A DNA stretch of 64,000 nucleotides. Source: an uncultured Coriobacteriaceae bacterium. Its GTDB lineage: Bacteria; Actinomycetota; Coriobacteriia; Coriobacteriales; Atopobiaceae. The stretch spans positions 124,001-188,000 of the forward strand of contig CACYTH010000001.1 in the NCBI GenBank assembly GCA_902777325.1. Direction: 5' to 3'. This document shows, one piece after another, positions 51,014 through 59,320 of the stretch. Positions within the stretch are counted from its first letter, which is position 1. Each line of letters opens with the position of its first letter. A model generated the notes under the pieces. It saw only the letters and a list, made by a program, of their open reading frames with translations, had not been told where the DNA came from and ran no database searches. The position numbers were made by a program, and so were the translations under genes.

Positions 51014-52183
51014 ATGCGACACGACGAACACGATGGAACCCTCACCATCTGGCTCGAGGGGCGCATAGACGCCTCCAACGCACCAGACGTCGAGAAGGCC
51101 GCAGGCGAGCTTCTGGACAGGCTCTCCCCCGATCGCGTGCTCCTCGACTGCGGGCTGCTCGGGTTTCTCTCGAGCGCCGGCCTGCGCATCGTCATGCGCC
51201 TGCTCAAGCGCTGCCCTGACACGCGCATGGTCAACGTCACGCCCGAGGTGTACGAGGTGCTCGACATGACGGGCCTCACCGAGATCGTGCCCGTGACCAG
51301 GAAGCCGCGCGAGCAGAGCCTCGATGGCCTCAGGCAGATTGGTGCCGGAGCCTTCGGCCGGGTCTACCGCCTGGACGCCGAGCGCGTGATCAAGGTCTAC
51401 GCACCCGAGGTCAACCCGTTCGAGAAGATCGAGCGCGAGCGCATAGGCGCGCGGCAGGCCTTCATCCACGGCATTCCCTCGGCCATCCCCTTCGAGACCG
51501 TGCGCGCCGGCAGGGAGCACGGCATCGTCTACGAGCTGGTGGATGCGCGCACCCTGGGCGAGGCGGTCACGGCCGAGCCCGACCGGCTCGATGAGCTCGC
51601 CGGGCGCATGGCGGACCTCCTCAGGCAGCTCCATGGCACGCGCTTCGAGGAGGGGCAGCTGCCCGACGCGCGTGACATCCTCTATGGCTGGGTTGACGTC
51701 GCCGAGAAAAGCGCCCTCTACGCGCCGCGCACCATCGAGCTGCTGCGACAGTTCGTGAAGGGCATCGGCACCGGTGACACCTTTGTGCACGGTGACTTCC
51801 ACCCCGCAAACATCATGGTGATGCCTGACGACGAGCTGCTGCTCATCGACATGGGCGACGCCTCCATGGGCAGCCCCAAGATCGACCTCGCGGGAACCTT
51901 CCACGTGCTGCGCATAGCCGCACGCAGGCCCGGCGGTGCAGAGCGCCTGTGCGGCATGTCGCAGGAGGCGCTCGACCGGCTGTGGATGGCCTTCGTGCGC
52001 AGCTACTTTGGCGTGGAGAGCCGGGCGGACATCGAGTCCGTGGAGAGCCAGCTGAGGGTGCTCGCCCTCCCCCGCACCATGGGCAGCACGGCGCGCTCCA
52101 AGCTCATCGACGACGAGACGCGCAGGCGGCAGGCGCGCGAGCTGGAGCAGCAGTTTCTCGCGGCATACGCCAACGCGCTCTAG
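51014..52183 (+). CDS. STAS domain fused to a phosphotransferase-like kinase
   Basis: 389-residue two-domain protein. Residues 1-95 are a STAS (anti-sigma factor antagonist) domain with LLDCGLLGFLSSAGLRIV, where S53/S54 sit at the usual phosphorylation site. Residues about 103-389 are an aminoglycoside-phosphotransferase-like kinase: IGAGAFGRVYRL, K127, HGDFHPANIM (259-268) and LIDMGDAS. The kinase resembles the TIGR02172 group. AAGGGGAG precedes the ATG at 51014. The fusion suggests that the kinase modifies its own or a partner STAS domain. It is 49 bp after the MtaD-like gene. Confidence 0.85.
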   Translation: MRHDEHDGTLTIWLEGRIDASNAPDVEKAAGELLDRLSPDRVLLDCGLLGFLSSAGLRIVMRLLKRCPDTRMVNVTPEVYEVLDMTGLTEIVPVTRKPREQSLDGLRQIGAGAFGRVYRLDAERVIKVYAPEVNPFEKIERERIGARQAFIHGIPSAIPFETVRAGREHGIVYELVDARTLGEAVTAEPDRLDELAGRMADLLRQLHGTRFEEGQLPDARDILYGWVDVAEKSALYAPRTIELLRQFVKGIGTGDTFVHGDFHPANIMVMPDDELLLIDMGDASMGSPKIDLAGTFHVLRIAARRPGGAERLCGMSQEALDRLWMAFVRSYFGVESRADIESVESQLRVLALPRTMGSTARSKLIDDETRRRQARELEQQFLAAYANAL

Positions 52184-52193
52184 GCCCCGCCGC

Positions 52194-52726
52194 TCACGCC
52201 CCGATAAGGGAGCTCGTCTTTTGGTCAGGTCGCACGACGAGGTACCCGTCGCCCATATCGACCAGTGCCAGCAGCGAGCCCTCCTCGGGCATGAAGGCAT
52301 TGCGCATGTAGGCGATGCAAAACATGAGAGGCCCGTCGCCCCCTCCACATAGACCTCGGCGCGTTGCGGCGGCAAGCCCGTGACGCGAACGACCTCTACG
52401 GTCAGGCCCTCCCTGCCCAGCAGCCTCCGCAGCTCGCGGTCATACCCATACGCCTCGTCATACCTCCTCTTGACAAACAGACAAGGCCACGGCGAGAAGG
52501 CGCAGACGGCGATGTATGTCAGGCACGAGAGCGTGGGGGCACTCTCCACCCAAGCCAGAAGCGGATCCCACAGAAAGATAGCCTCCGCAAGCAGAATCAT
52601 GGCGACAACGGATATGACCAGCAGAAACACCACGGGGCTGAGACCGGCGTGTCGTTGCGCAAACATGACGAGCCCGGGGTTCTCCATCAGGGTCTGACGC
52701 TCCCTCTGCGTGATGGGCCGTGCCAC
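52194..52726 (-). pseudogene. Two-helix membrane protein gene with a frameshift
   Basis: A GTG start at 52726 with GGGGAGG upstream opens a protein with two membrane helices (LSPVVFLLVISVVAMILLAE and LTYIAVCAFSPWPCLFV) and a cytoplasmic tail. The frame then runs out into the opposite strand's kinase gene. A clean continuation exists in another frame, from GGDGPLMFCIAYMRNAF to DQKTSSLIGA and a stop at 52194, just short of the convergent gene. One added base in the five-G tract at 52339-52343 would join the two parts into about 177 residues. Either a real frameshift or a sequencing error. Family not recognised. Confidence 0.65.
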
Positions 52727-52898
52727 AGATAGCCTCCCCTGACAATGCGGGCGTGTCGTTGCATTTCTCAGTGCAGCGCGTCGCGGTGCCGCAAGCGATG
52801 TGCCTATTCTGCTCAAATGGCATCATCGTGCCGCATGCTCTAGACTGTTACCGTTGCATTTCGCGGCAGATACCGCATCAAGGATTGGAGCAATCACC

Positions 52899-54146
52899 AT
52901 GGCAAGCGAGATCCGTGACATCGCCCTGGCTGAGAGTGGACTGCGCAAGATCGAGTGGGTGAGGCGCAACTGCCCCCTGCTCACCATGCTCAAGGAGGAG
53001 TTCAGCGAGACCAGGCCCTTTGCGGGACAGAAGGTCGCCCTGTCCATCCACCTCGAGGCCAAGACGGCCTACCTCTGCGAGGTGCTGCAGGCAGGCGGTG
53101 CCGAGGTCTACGCCACCGGCTCAAACCCGCTCTCCACGCAGGACGACGTCGTGGCGGCGCTGGTCACCGAGGGCATCGAGGTCCACGCCTGGCACGCCAT
53201 CTCCGACGAGGACTACATGCGCTGCATCGACGACGTGCTGGCCGTCGGCCCCACGCTGATCATCGATGACGGCGGCGACCTCGTGAACCGCGTCCACACC
53301 AAGTACCCCGAGCTCATCGACAACATCATCGGCGGCTGCGAGGAGACCACCACGGGCATCATCCGCCTGGAGGCCATGAACCGCGAGGGCAAGCTCCGCT
53401 TCCCCATGGTGCGCGTCAACAACGCCCAGATGAAGCACTTCTTTGACAACCGCTACGGCACCGGCCAGAGCGTCTGGAACGGCATCAACCGCGCCACCAA
53501 CCTCGTCGTCGCCGGCAAGATCGCCGTCGTCGCCGGCTACGGCTGGTGCGGCAAGGGCGTCGCCATGCGCGCCAAGGGCCTGGGCGCCCGCGTCATCGTG
53601 ACCGAGATCGATCCGGTCAAGGCCATCGAGGCCATCATGGACGGCTTCGACGTCATGCCCATGGCCGAGGCCGCCAAGCTGGGCGACTTCTTCATCACGG
53701 TCACCGGCTGCGAGAAGGTCATCGACGAGGAGGACTTCCTCAACATGCGCGACGGTGCCATCTGCTGCAACGCAGGCCACTTCGACTGCGAGGTCGACAT
53801 GGCCTGGCTGCGCACCAACGCCGTCGAGCAGCGCGACATGCGCGAGAACATCGTGGGCTACAAGCTCACCAACGGCAACTGGATCTACGTGCTCGGCGAG
53901 GGTCGCCTGGTCAACCTCGCCTGCGGCGACGGGCATCCCGCCGAGATCATGGACATGTCCTTTGCCATCCAGGCGCTCTCGGCCAAGTACCTGGTGGAGC
54001 ACCAGGGCAAGCTCGACGAGATGCTCATGGACGTGCCCGACGAGGTCGACTACGACGTGGCCCACAAGAAGCTCGCCTTCATGGGCAAGGCCATCGACGT
54101 GCTGACGCCCGAGCAGGAGCGCTACCTCAACGAGTCCGGCGTGTAG
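52899..54146 (+). CDS. ahcY: Adenosylhomocysteinase
   Basis: 415-residue NAD-dependent enzyme that hydrolyses S-adenosylhomocysteine to adenosine and homocysteine. It is the short form without the eukaryotic/proteobacterial insert. GYGWCGKG is the NAD loop, and IHLEAKTAYL, EETTTGIIRL and the final KYLVEHQGKLDE are family landmarks. The start MASEIRDIAL at 52899 has TTGGAGCAA upstream. Neighbours MtaD-like and DUF62 form a SAM by-product group. Confidence 0.95.
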   Translation: MASEIRDIALAESGLRKIEWVRRNCPLLTMLKEEFSETRPFAGQKVALSIHLEAKTAYLCEVLQAGGAEVYATGSNPLSTQDDVVAALVTEGIEVHAWHAISDEDYMRCIDDVLAVGPTLIIDDGGDLVNRVHTKYPELIDNIIGGCEETTTGIIRLEAMNREGKLRFPMVRVNNAQMKHFFDNRYGTGQSVWNGINRATNLVVAGKIAVVAGYGWCGKGVAMRAKGLGARVIVTEIDPVKAIEAIMDGFDVMPMAEAAKLGDFFITVTGCEKVIDEEDFLNMRDGAICCNAGHFDCEVDMAWLRTNAVEQRDMRENIVGYKLTNGNWIYVLGEGRLVNLACGDGHPAEIMDMSFAIQALSAKYLVEHQGKLDEMLMDVPDEVDYDVAHKKLAFMGKAIDVLTPEQERYLNESGV

Positions 54147-54169
54147 GCCAGCCGCCATACGACAAGAGC

Positions 54170-54207
54170 AAGGGGACGAGACCGCGAGGCCTCGTCCCCT
54201 TTCCTTT
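54170..54207 (+). terminator. Terminator of ahcY
   Basis: Perfect 11-bp stem (54170-54180 with 54191-54201) followed by TCCTTTG. Confidence 0.75.
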
Positions 54208-54259
54208 GCCTTGAGCTGGGAAGCCTGCCCGATGGGAGCCCCTCATGCCAGGGTGCTGC

Positions 54260-55108
54260 CTACCAGCGCGGCGCCTTGGCCAGGGAGAGCTTCCAGCCTG
54301 CGCCCGTGCCGATGCCGTACGCCTTGGCAAAGCTGCCCTGGTTGATGGCCACCGCCATGCAGTCGAGGCTGTTGGCGTACACCAGCGGCTCGCCCACGTA
54401 GACGTCGGCAAAGCTGTGCGCGTACGTGAGGAAGTTGCGGTAGACCGTGCGCGTGCCGTCGGAGATCGAGACCTCCACGCGGTCGCCGTAGGCCACGCCC
54501 AGCTGCTCGAACTGCGTGCGCGGGATGTTGGTCCAGAGGCTGCCAAAGCGGACGTCGAGCACGTCGATGGACCCGGTTGCCGTCATGCCGTCGCAGGTCG
54601 ACTCCATCACGGGCAGCTCGATGAGGCCGGCGGGATCGATGGCGGGACCCACCTGCTCGAAGCTTATGACCCCAGATGCCAGGCGCGCGCCCGTGTAGGC
54701 AAAGACGTCACGGCCGTGGAAGGTGTAGCTGGCGCTCGACCCAGCCAGACGGTTGACCGACTCGTCGATGACGCGCGCCTCCTCGATGCCCATCATCCGC
54801 TTGGTGTGCGTGAGGGTCCCGTTGTCGGGCGTCACCACGTATTGGCCGCCGGTCGTGCGCACCACCACGCTCAGCCGGTCCGACCCCACGCCGGGATCGA
54901 CCACGCTGACGAAGACGGTCCCCTCGGGCCAATAGGACAAGGTCTGGATGAGGCGATATGATGCCTCCCAGATGTCGTAGACAGGGATCTCGTGCGTCAG
55001 GTCGAACACGCGCAGGGTGGGCGACACCCCCAGCGCGACGCCGTACATCGCACTGACGGCACCGTCGGCGGTACCAAAGTCTGACTGTAGAACCAAAGCA
55101 GCGCTCAT
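54260..55108 (-). CDS. SAM hydroxide adenosyltransferase-type protein (DUF62), copy 2
   Basis: 282-residue paralogue of the 40294-41145 product. QSDFGTADGAVSAMYGV, SVVDPGVGSD, TPDNGTLTH and FHGRDVFAYTGARLASG align with it over the whole length. Both retain the family's polar active-site residues. Predicted to hydrolyse SAM, which would lower SAM or supply adenosine. GGGGAGA precedes the ATG at 55108. It converges on ahcY. Confidence 0.87.
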   Translation of the reverse strand: MSAALVLQSDFGTADGAVSAMYGVALGVSPTLRVFDLTHEIPVYDIWEASYRLIQTLSYWPEGTVFVSVVDPGVGSDRLSVVVRTTGGQYVVTPDNGTLTHTKRMMGIEEARVIDESVNRLAGSSASYTFHGRDVFAYTGARLASGVISFEQVGPAIDPAGLIELPVMESTCDGMTATGSIDVLDVRFGSLWTNIPRTQFEQLGVAYGDRVEVSISDGTRTVYRNFLTYAHSFADVYVGEPLVYANSLDCMAVAINQGSFAKAYGIGTGAGWKLSLAKAPRW

Positions 55109-55307
55109 GTGACATCTCCCCATGCAGCAGAACCGACAGCCGTGCCCGTCGCACCGCTGCCGTGGGCGGTGGCAAAGCCGATCCCATCTTCACACCGATA
55201 CCGGCCAAATTCAACGCAGGTTCTTCAAAAAATGGCGCAAATGTCTCCATTCCCCTTGTGACCTCGCCCTTCTTCCATGCATACTTTGAGCGTCGAAAGG
55301 GGCCCGT

Positions 55308-56225
55308 ATGTTTGTGTGTCAGCTCTTCGTTTGGTTTGTCCTGTACAGCATCGTGGGTTGGATCTGGGAGTCGGCCTACTGCACCGTCATAGAGCACAAA
55401 TGGCAGAACCGCGGCTTTCTGTATGGGCCCTACTGCCCCATCTACGGAACGGGCATCGTGGGCATCATGCTGCTGTGGCACACCGTGCTCGAGCGCGGTG
55501 AGACCCCCGCCTGGTACCAGGTGTTTCTCGTGGTCATGGTGGGCAGCGCCATCCTCGAGTACGCGACCCACTGGGCCTTGGAGAAGCTCTTCCACGCCTA
55601 CTGGTGGGACTACTCCAACATGCCCCTCAACCTCAACGGGCGCATCTGCCTGCCCGCCTCGGTCTTCTTCGGGCTGGGCGGCCTTCTGGTGGTCTACGTC
55701 CTCTACGGGCCGACCACGCGCCTGATCACCTCGGCCGACCCCCTGGCAACCGAGCTGTTCTCGCTGGTGCTGATGGCCATCATCGCGGCAGACACCGCCA
55801 TCACCGCATCCTCGCTGGCAAGCATCGCCCGGACCGCCTCCAACATCAACAGGAGCGTCAACGCGCACATGGACCGCTTTGTGGCCAAGGCCGAGGACAA
55901 GCGCCAGTCCATCGCGACGGAAATCAGCGAGCAGCGCGAGCAGGCCGCGCAGGCCATCCGCGATGCCGGCGAGTCGCTGCGAGGACGCGAGGAGGCCATC
56001 TACCGCGAGGCCGAGGACCAGGAGAGGGAGCGCTCGCAGCGCATCGCCCAGGAGCGCGAGCGCTTTGCCTCGCGCGTGCGCAGGCGCCAGCTCAACCAGA
56101 TGGGCGCGGCAGCCCGCCTGGCGGCGCAGCGCGCAAAGGGCGCCGTCACCTCCATCGAAAAGGCCGACCTGCCCGGATACGACCAGCTCACCGAGCTCTG
56201 GCACGACCTTCTCGAGAAGAACTAG
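55308..56225 (+). CDS. CmpB-type (PF06541) membrane protein with coiled coil
   Basis: 305-residue protein. The N-terminal 150 residues are the PF06541 'ABC-transporter type IV' membrane domain with four to five helices and the hallmarks WIWESAYCTV, NRGFLYGPYCPIYG and YWWDYS. From about residue 175 a long charged coiled coil follows, rich in Glu, Arg and Gln (EISEQREQAAQAIRD, EDQERERSQRIAQER). No transport partner is present. Common in Coriobacteriia and Clostridia; role unknown. GAAAGGGGC precedes the ATG. Confidence 0.82.
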   Translation: MFVCQLFVWFVLYSIVGWIWESAYCTVIEHKWQNRGFLYGPYCPIYGTGIVGIMLLWHTVLERGETPAWYQVFLVVMVGSAILEYATHWALEKLFHAYWWDYSNMPLNLNGRICLPASVFFGLGGLLVVYVLYGPTTRLITSADPLATELFSLVLMAIIAADTAITASSLASIARTASNINRSVNAHMDRFVAKAEDKRQSIATEISEQREQAAQAIRDAGESLRGREEAIYREAEDQERERSQRIAQERERFASRVRRRQLNQMGAAARLAAQRAKGAVTSIEKADLPGYDQLTELWHDLLEKN

Positions 56226-56246
56226 CCGAGTACCAATACGACCAGA

Positions 56247-56284
56247 ACGCGCGGGCTGGAGGCGATCGCCTCCAGCCCGCGCGT
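56247..56284. terminator. 38-bp perfect palindrome, bidirectional terminator
   Basis: 56247-56284 is identical to its own reverse complement, with GATC at the centre. It lies between a plus-strand gene ending at 56225 and a minus-strand gene ending at 56307. Confidence 0.7.
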
Positions 56285-56306
56285 CACGTAAGGCCTGTGT
56301 CCGAAC

Positions 56307-56852
56307 CTACCCGCTCAGGGCCTCCCTGCGCTTCTGCATGATGAACGCGGTCATGTCCTCCATGGACAGCACGCAGCCGCCACCGACCCACTGGCAGATG
56401 ACCGTCGCCGTGCCGGCAGCCATGTACGTGCGCTTCATTGCCTCGAGCGCCGAGTCGTCCTGCCCATCGGCGGTCGGAAGCGCATCCAGCGTGAAGGCAA
56501 AGAGGCGGTTCCTGAAGGTCTTGTCGGCACTGCCGTCGAGCAGCATCTGCAGCTGGTCGGCATTGTCGTGGTACAGCTTGAGGATCTCGAGGAGGGAGCG
56601 CTCGAACCGCTCCGTCTCGTCGTCCCCCGACAGGAGCTCGCCCCGCGGGGCAAGCGACTCGACCTCGGCAAACAGCTCGTCGAGCGCATCGTCGACGACA
56701 CTCTGCAGCGAGCCGTATGCCCGATAGTAGCTCGTGCGGCTCACGCCCGCCCTCTCGACCACCTCGCTCACCGCGATGTCATCGATGGAGCGCTCCCTCA
56801 GCAGCTCGAATAGTGCCCTCTGTATGCGACGCTTGCTATTGAGTTTTACCAT
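56307..56852 (-). CDS. TetR-family transcriptional regulator
   Basis: 181-residue regulator. The N-terminal HTH spans about residues 5-50 (RRIQRALFELLRERSIDDIAVSEVVERAGVSRTSYYRAYGS). The C-terminal ligand-binding part ends in a family-typical helix pattern around VICQWVGGGCVLSMEDM. GGGAGGGAAC lies before the ATG at 56852. Divergent from pepT, so it may regulate pepT and the EamA-type transporter or itself. Confidence 0.88.
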   Translation of the reverse strand: MVKLNSKRRIQRALFELLRERSIDDIAVSEVVERAGVSRTSYYRAYGSLQSVVDDALDELFAEVESLAPRGELLSGDDETERFERSLLEILKLYHDNADQLQMLLDGSADKTFRNRLFAFTLDALPTADGQDDSALEAMKRTYMAAGTATVICQWVGGGCVLSMEDMTAFIMQKRREALSG

Positions 56853-57006
56853 CTTGTTCCCTCCCAAGCGCAATGTTACAAGATGCAACGCAAAAAAGCG
56901 ACAGGTGACAATGCCAACATGCAATGGGTGCCGCGCGGCTGGCACGCCAGGCAATCTGGTCCTACAATCCAAGCTGCACGAACCCGCCAGAGCATGGGAG
57001 CAGCCA

Positions 57007-58260
57007 ATGAGCGCCATCGTCGATCGTCTGGTCAAGTATTGCCGGATTCCCTCGCAGTCCAACCCCCAGACGTCAGCAACCGTCCCCTCGACGGCGAGCC
57101 AGTTCGCCATGGTCGAGGCGCTTGCCGAGGACCTCCGCGCGCTTGGCGCCCTTGACGTGCGCGTAGACGAGCACGCCTACCTCACCGCCCACTGGCCTGC
57201 CAGCCCCGGCCTGGGGGACCTGCCGGCACTGGGCTTCTGCTGCCACGTCGACACGGCCTTCCAAAGCTACGGCGATCCCGTCTTTCCGCAGGTCCGACGC
57301 TACGAGGGAGGCGAGCTTGTCATAGGCACCGGGCGCGACGGGCGCACCGTGGCCATAAGTCCCGCCACCAACCCGCAGCTTGCGCACATGGTGGGCTGGG
57401 AGCTCGTCACCACCGACGGGACCTCGCTTTTGGGCGGTGACGACAAGGCGGGTGACGCCGCCTGCCTCGAGCTTCTCGCACGGCTCAAGGCGGACCCGGC
57501 CCTCCCCCACCCACGCCTCTCCCTTGCCTTTGTCCCCGACGAGGAGATCGGTCACGGGGCCGCGCTGCTCGACCTCGAGGCCTTTGGCGCGCCGTGGGGC
57601 TACACCATCGACGGCGGACCCCTGGGCGAGATCTGCTACGAGACCTTCAACGCCGTGGAGGCCCACGTGCGCGCGCACGGGGTATCGGTGCACACGGGCA
57701 CGGCCAAGGGACACATGGTCAATGCCTCCGAGGCAATCATGCGCTTTCACCAGCTCCTGCCGGCAGCCGAGCGCCCCGAGTACACCGAGGGCTACGACGG
57801 GTTCTACTTCCTCGAGCGCCTGGAGGGAAGCTGCGAGGAGGCGGTGGCCGACTACATCATCCGCGACCACGACCGCCGCAAGGTGGAGCAGCGCATGCAG
57901 GTCATGCGCCAGGCGGTGCGGCTGGTAAATGGCCAATATGGCTCCGAGGTGCTCGAGATCGAGATGAGCGAGCAGTACCGAAACCTGGCCGACGTTGTCA
58001 CGCGTCCGGAGAACGCGCACCTCATTGCCAACGCGAAGGCCGCCTTTGCCGCGTGCGGCGTTGAGCCGTACTGCGTGCCCATGCGCGGAGGCACGGACGG
58101 CTCACAGCTGTCGTTCAGGGGGTTCCCGTGCATCAACCTCTCCGCCTGCTACTACAACGCCCATGGTGTTCGGGAGTTTGTGCCGGTCCCCGAGCTCGAG
58201 CGGCTGGTGGACGTGCTGGTGGAGCTCGTGGGGCTCTATGCGCGGCCTCAGCGGGGATAA
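57007..58260 (+). CDS. pepT: Peptidase T (tripeptide aminopeptidase)
   Basis: 417-residue M20B metallopeptidase removing the N-terminal residue of tripeptides. The metal site is visible as FCCHVDTAF, LLGGDDKAGDA and FVPDEEIGHG; RGGTDGSQLSFRGFPCINL is the C-terminal family motif. The start MSAIVDRLVKYCRI has GGGAG upstream. The EamA-type transporter gene begins 13 bp after the stop, so the two are cotranscribed. Confidence 0.94.
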   Translation: MSAIVDRLVKYCRIPSQSNPQTSATVPSTASQFAMVEALAEDLRALGALDVRVDEHAYLTAHWPASPGLGDLPALGFCCHVDTAFQSYGDPVFPQVRRYEGGELVIGTGRDGRTVAISPATNPQLAHMVGWELVTTDGTSLLGGDDKAGDAACLELLARLKADPALPHPRLSLAFVPDEEIGHGAALLDLEAFGAPWGYTIDGGPLGEICYETFNAVEAHVRAHGVSVHTGTAKGHMVNASEAIMRFHQLLPAAERPEYTEGYDGFYFLERLEGSCEEAVADYIIRDHDRRKVEQRMQVMRQAVRLVNGQYGSEVLEIEMSEQYRNLADVVTRPENAHLIANAKAAFAACGVEPYCVPMRGGTDGSQLSFRGFPCINLSACYYNAHGVREFVPVPELERLVDVLVELVGLYARPQRG

Positions 58261-58273
58261 CGGGACTCCAGCG

Positions 58274-59131
58274 ATGCTTTTTCTCCTGTTGGCGACAATC
58301 GCAAGCGCGGGCAACGCGCTCACCATGAAGTTCACGGGGTCGCGCAGCGACAACGCGTGGGCGCTCTTGCTCTTCAACTACCTTGCGGCAACGGCCCTCT
58401 CCGCAGCCTCGGCCTTCCGGGTAGGGCTCGCCCTTGCACAGGTTGCGCCCCGAACGTGGGCATTGGGCCTGGTCGCGGGCGCGTTCTTTGTCGCGACCTT
58501 CGCCCTGTTGCAGCACAACGTGCGCATGAACGGGGCGACTGTCTCCTCCTCGCTCTTCCGCATGGGTGCCGTCATCCCCATGATCCTCTCGATAGCGCTG
58601 TTCGGCGAGTACCCCACCTTCGTCGGTGCTTGCGGCATCGCAGTTGCGATCGCGGCAACCACGTTGCTGGCAATTCCACCGAAGGGCAAGGTGACAACAG
58701 ACGCGGTCACGCCTTCCGCCCGAAGGTTCCTCATCCCCATGGTCCTCGCCGGAGGTCTCGCCGACACCATGCCCAAGGTCTTCGAAACCGTCGGGGACCC
58801 CGCGCACGAGGAGGCCTACATCCTCATGACCTTTGCGACGGCGTTTGCCGTCTGCCTCGCGATGCTTCTCAAGGAGCGTGAGCGGCCAGCCGGGGTCGAC
58901 GTCGCCTGTGGGACCATGCTTGGGATATTCAACTTCTTCTCGACCGACCTCATGCTCCGCGCGCTGATCGAACTTCCCGCCTACGTGGTATACACGGGTT
59001 TCAGCATGGGAGTCGTCCTCATCGTGTATGCGGCAAACGTCCTGGTCATGCATGAGCGGCTCACGCGGCGCGACCATGTCGCCCTCGCGCTCGTCATTCT
59101 GGCGCTGGCGCTCATCAACCTGCCAGGCTAG
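58274..59131 (+). CDS. EamA/DMT-superfamily transporter
   Basis: 285-residue membrane protein with about ten helices in two repeats (LFRMGAVIPMILSIALFGEYPT in repeat 1 and GFSMGVVLIVYAANVLVMHERLT in repeat 2), a drug/metabolite transporter design. Substrate unknown. The ATG at 58274 has a weak site (CTCCAGCG), which fits translation coupled to pepT. It may move a dipeptide or amino acid product. Confidence 0.8.
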   Translation: MLFLLLATIASAGNALTMKFTGSRSDNAWALLLFNYLAATALSAASAFRVGLALAQVAPRTWALGLVAGAFFVATFALLQHNVRMNGATVSSSLFRMGAVIPMILSIALFGEYPTFVGACGIAVAIAATTLLAIPPKGKVTTDAVTPSARRFLIPMVLAGGLADTMPKVFETVGDPAHEEAYILMTFATAFAVCLAMLLKERERPAGVDVACGTMLGIFNFFSTDLMLRALIELPAYVVYTGFSMGVVLIVYAANVLVMHERLTRRDHVALALVILALALINLPG

Positions 59132-59199
59132 GGCCTCTGCCCGGAGAAGTGCGCACTTTTTCCGTACGCGGATGCCTTGACGCACGCCATGACCTGTGC

Positions 59200-59304
59200 C
59201 AAGGTATCCTAGAACGTCACCGGACTCGGTGGCGAGATAGTCGGAGGGTCTAGAAGACCGGAGAAGACACGCCGTTTTGGCACCGTCTCTTCGGCCTTTT
59301 GTTT
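59200..59304 (+). promoter_or_regulatory. Riboswitch-like leader with terminator before the MATE gene
   Basis: The leader has an 8-bp stem-loop with a GACT loop (59215-59222 with 59227-59234), then a short stem GGTCT/AGACC (59247-59251 with 59255-59259), then a terminator hairpin (59258-59294) ending in CCTTTTGTTTT. The 3' arm of the second stem overlaps the 5' arm of the terminator, so the two are mutually exclusive. This is the layout of a transcription-controlling riboswitch. The class is unknown; MATE genes elsewhere are controlled by guanidine riboswitches. Confidence 0.55.
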
Positions 59305-59320
59305 TAGGGAGACATTGTTC

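Noticed and set aside
50897..52726. A single 600-residue minus-strand protein continuing from the membrane helices
   Set aside because: After the G tract the frame is antisense to the STAS-kinase gene; the true continuation is in another frame and stops at 52194.
54260..55108. A fluorinase or chlorinase
   Set aside because: The family is dominated by SAM hydroxide adenosyltransferases, and no halometabolite genes are nearby.
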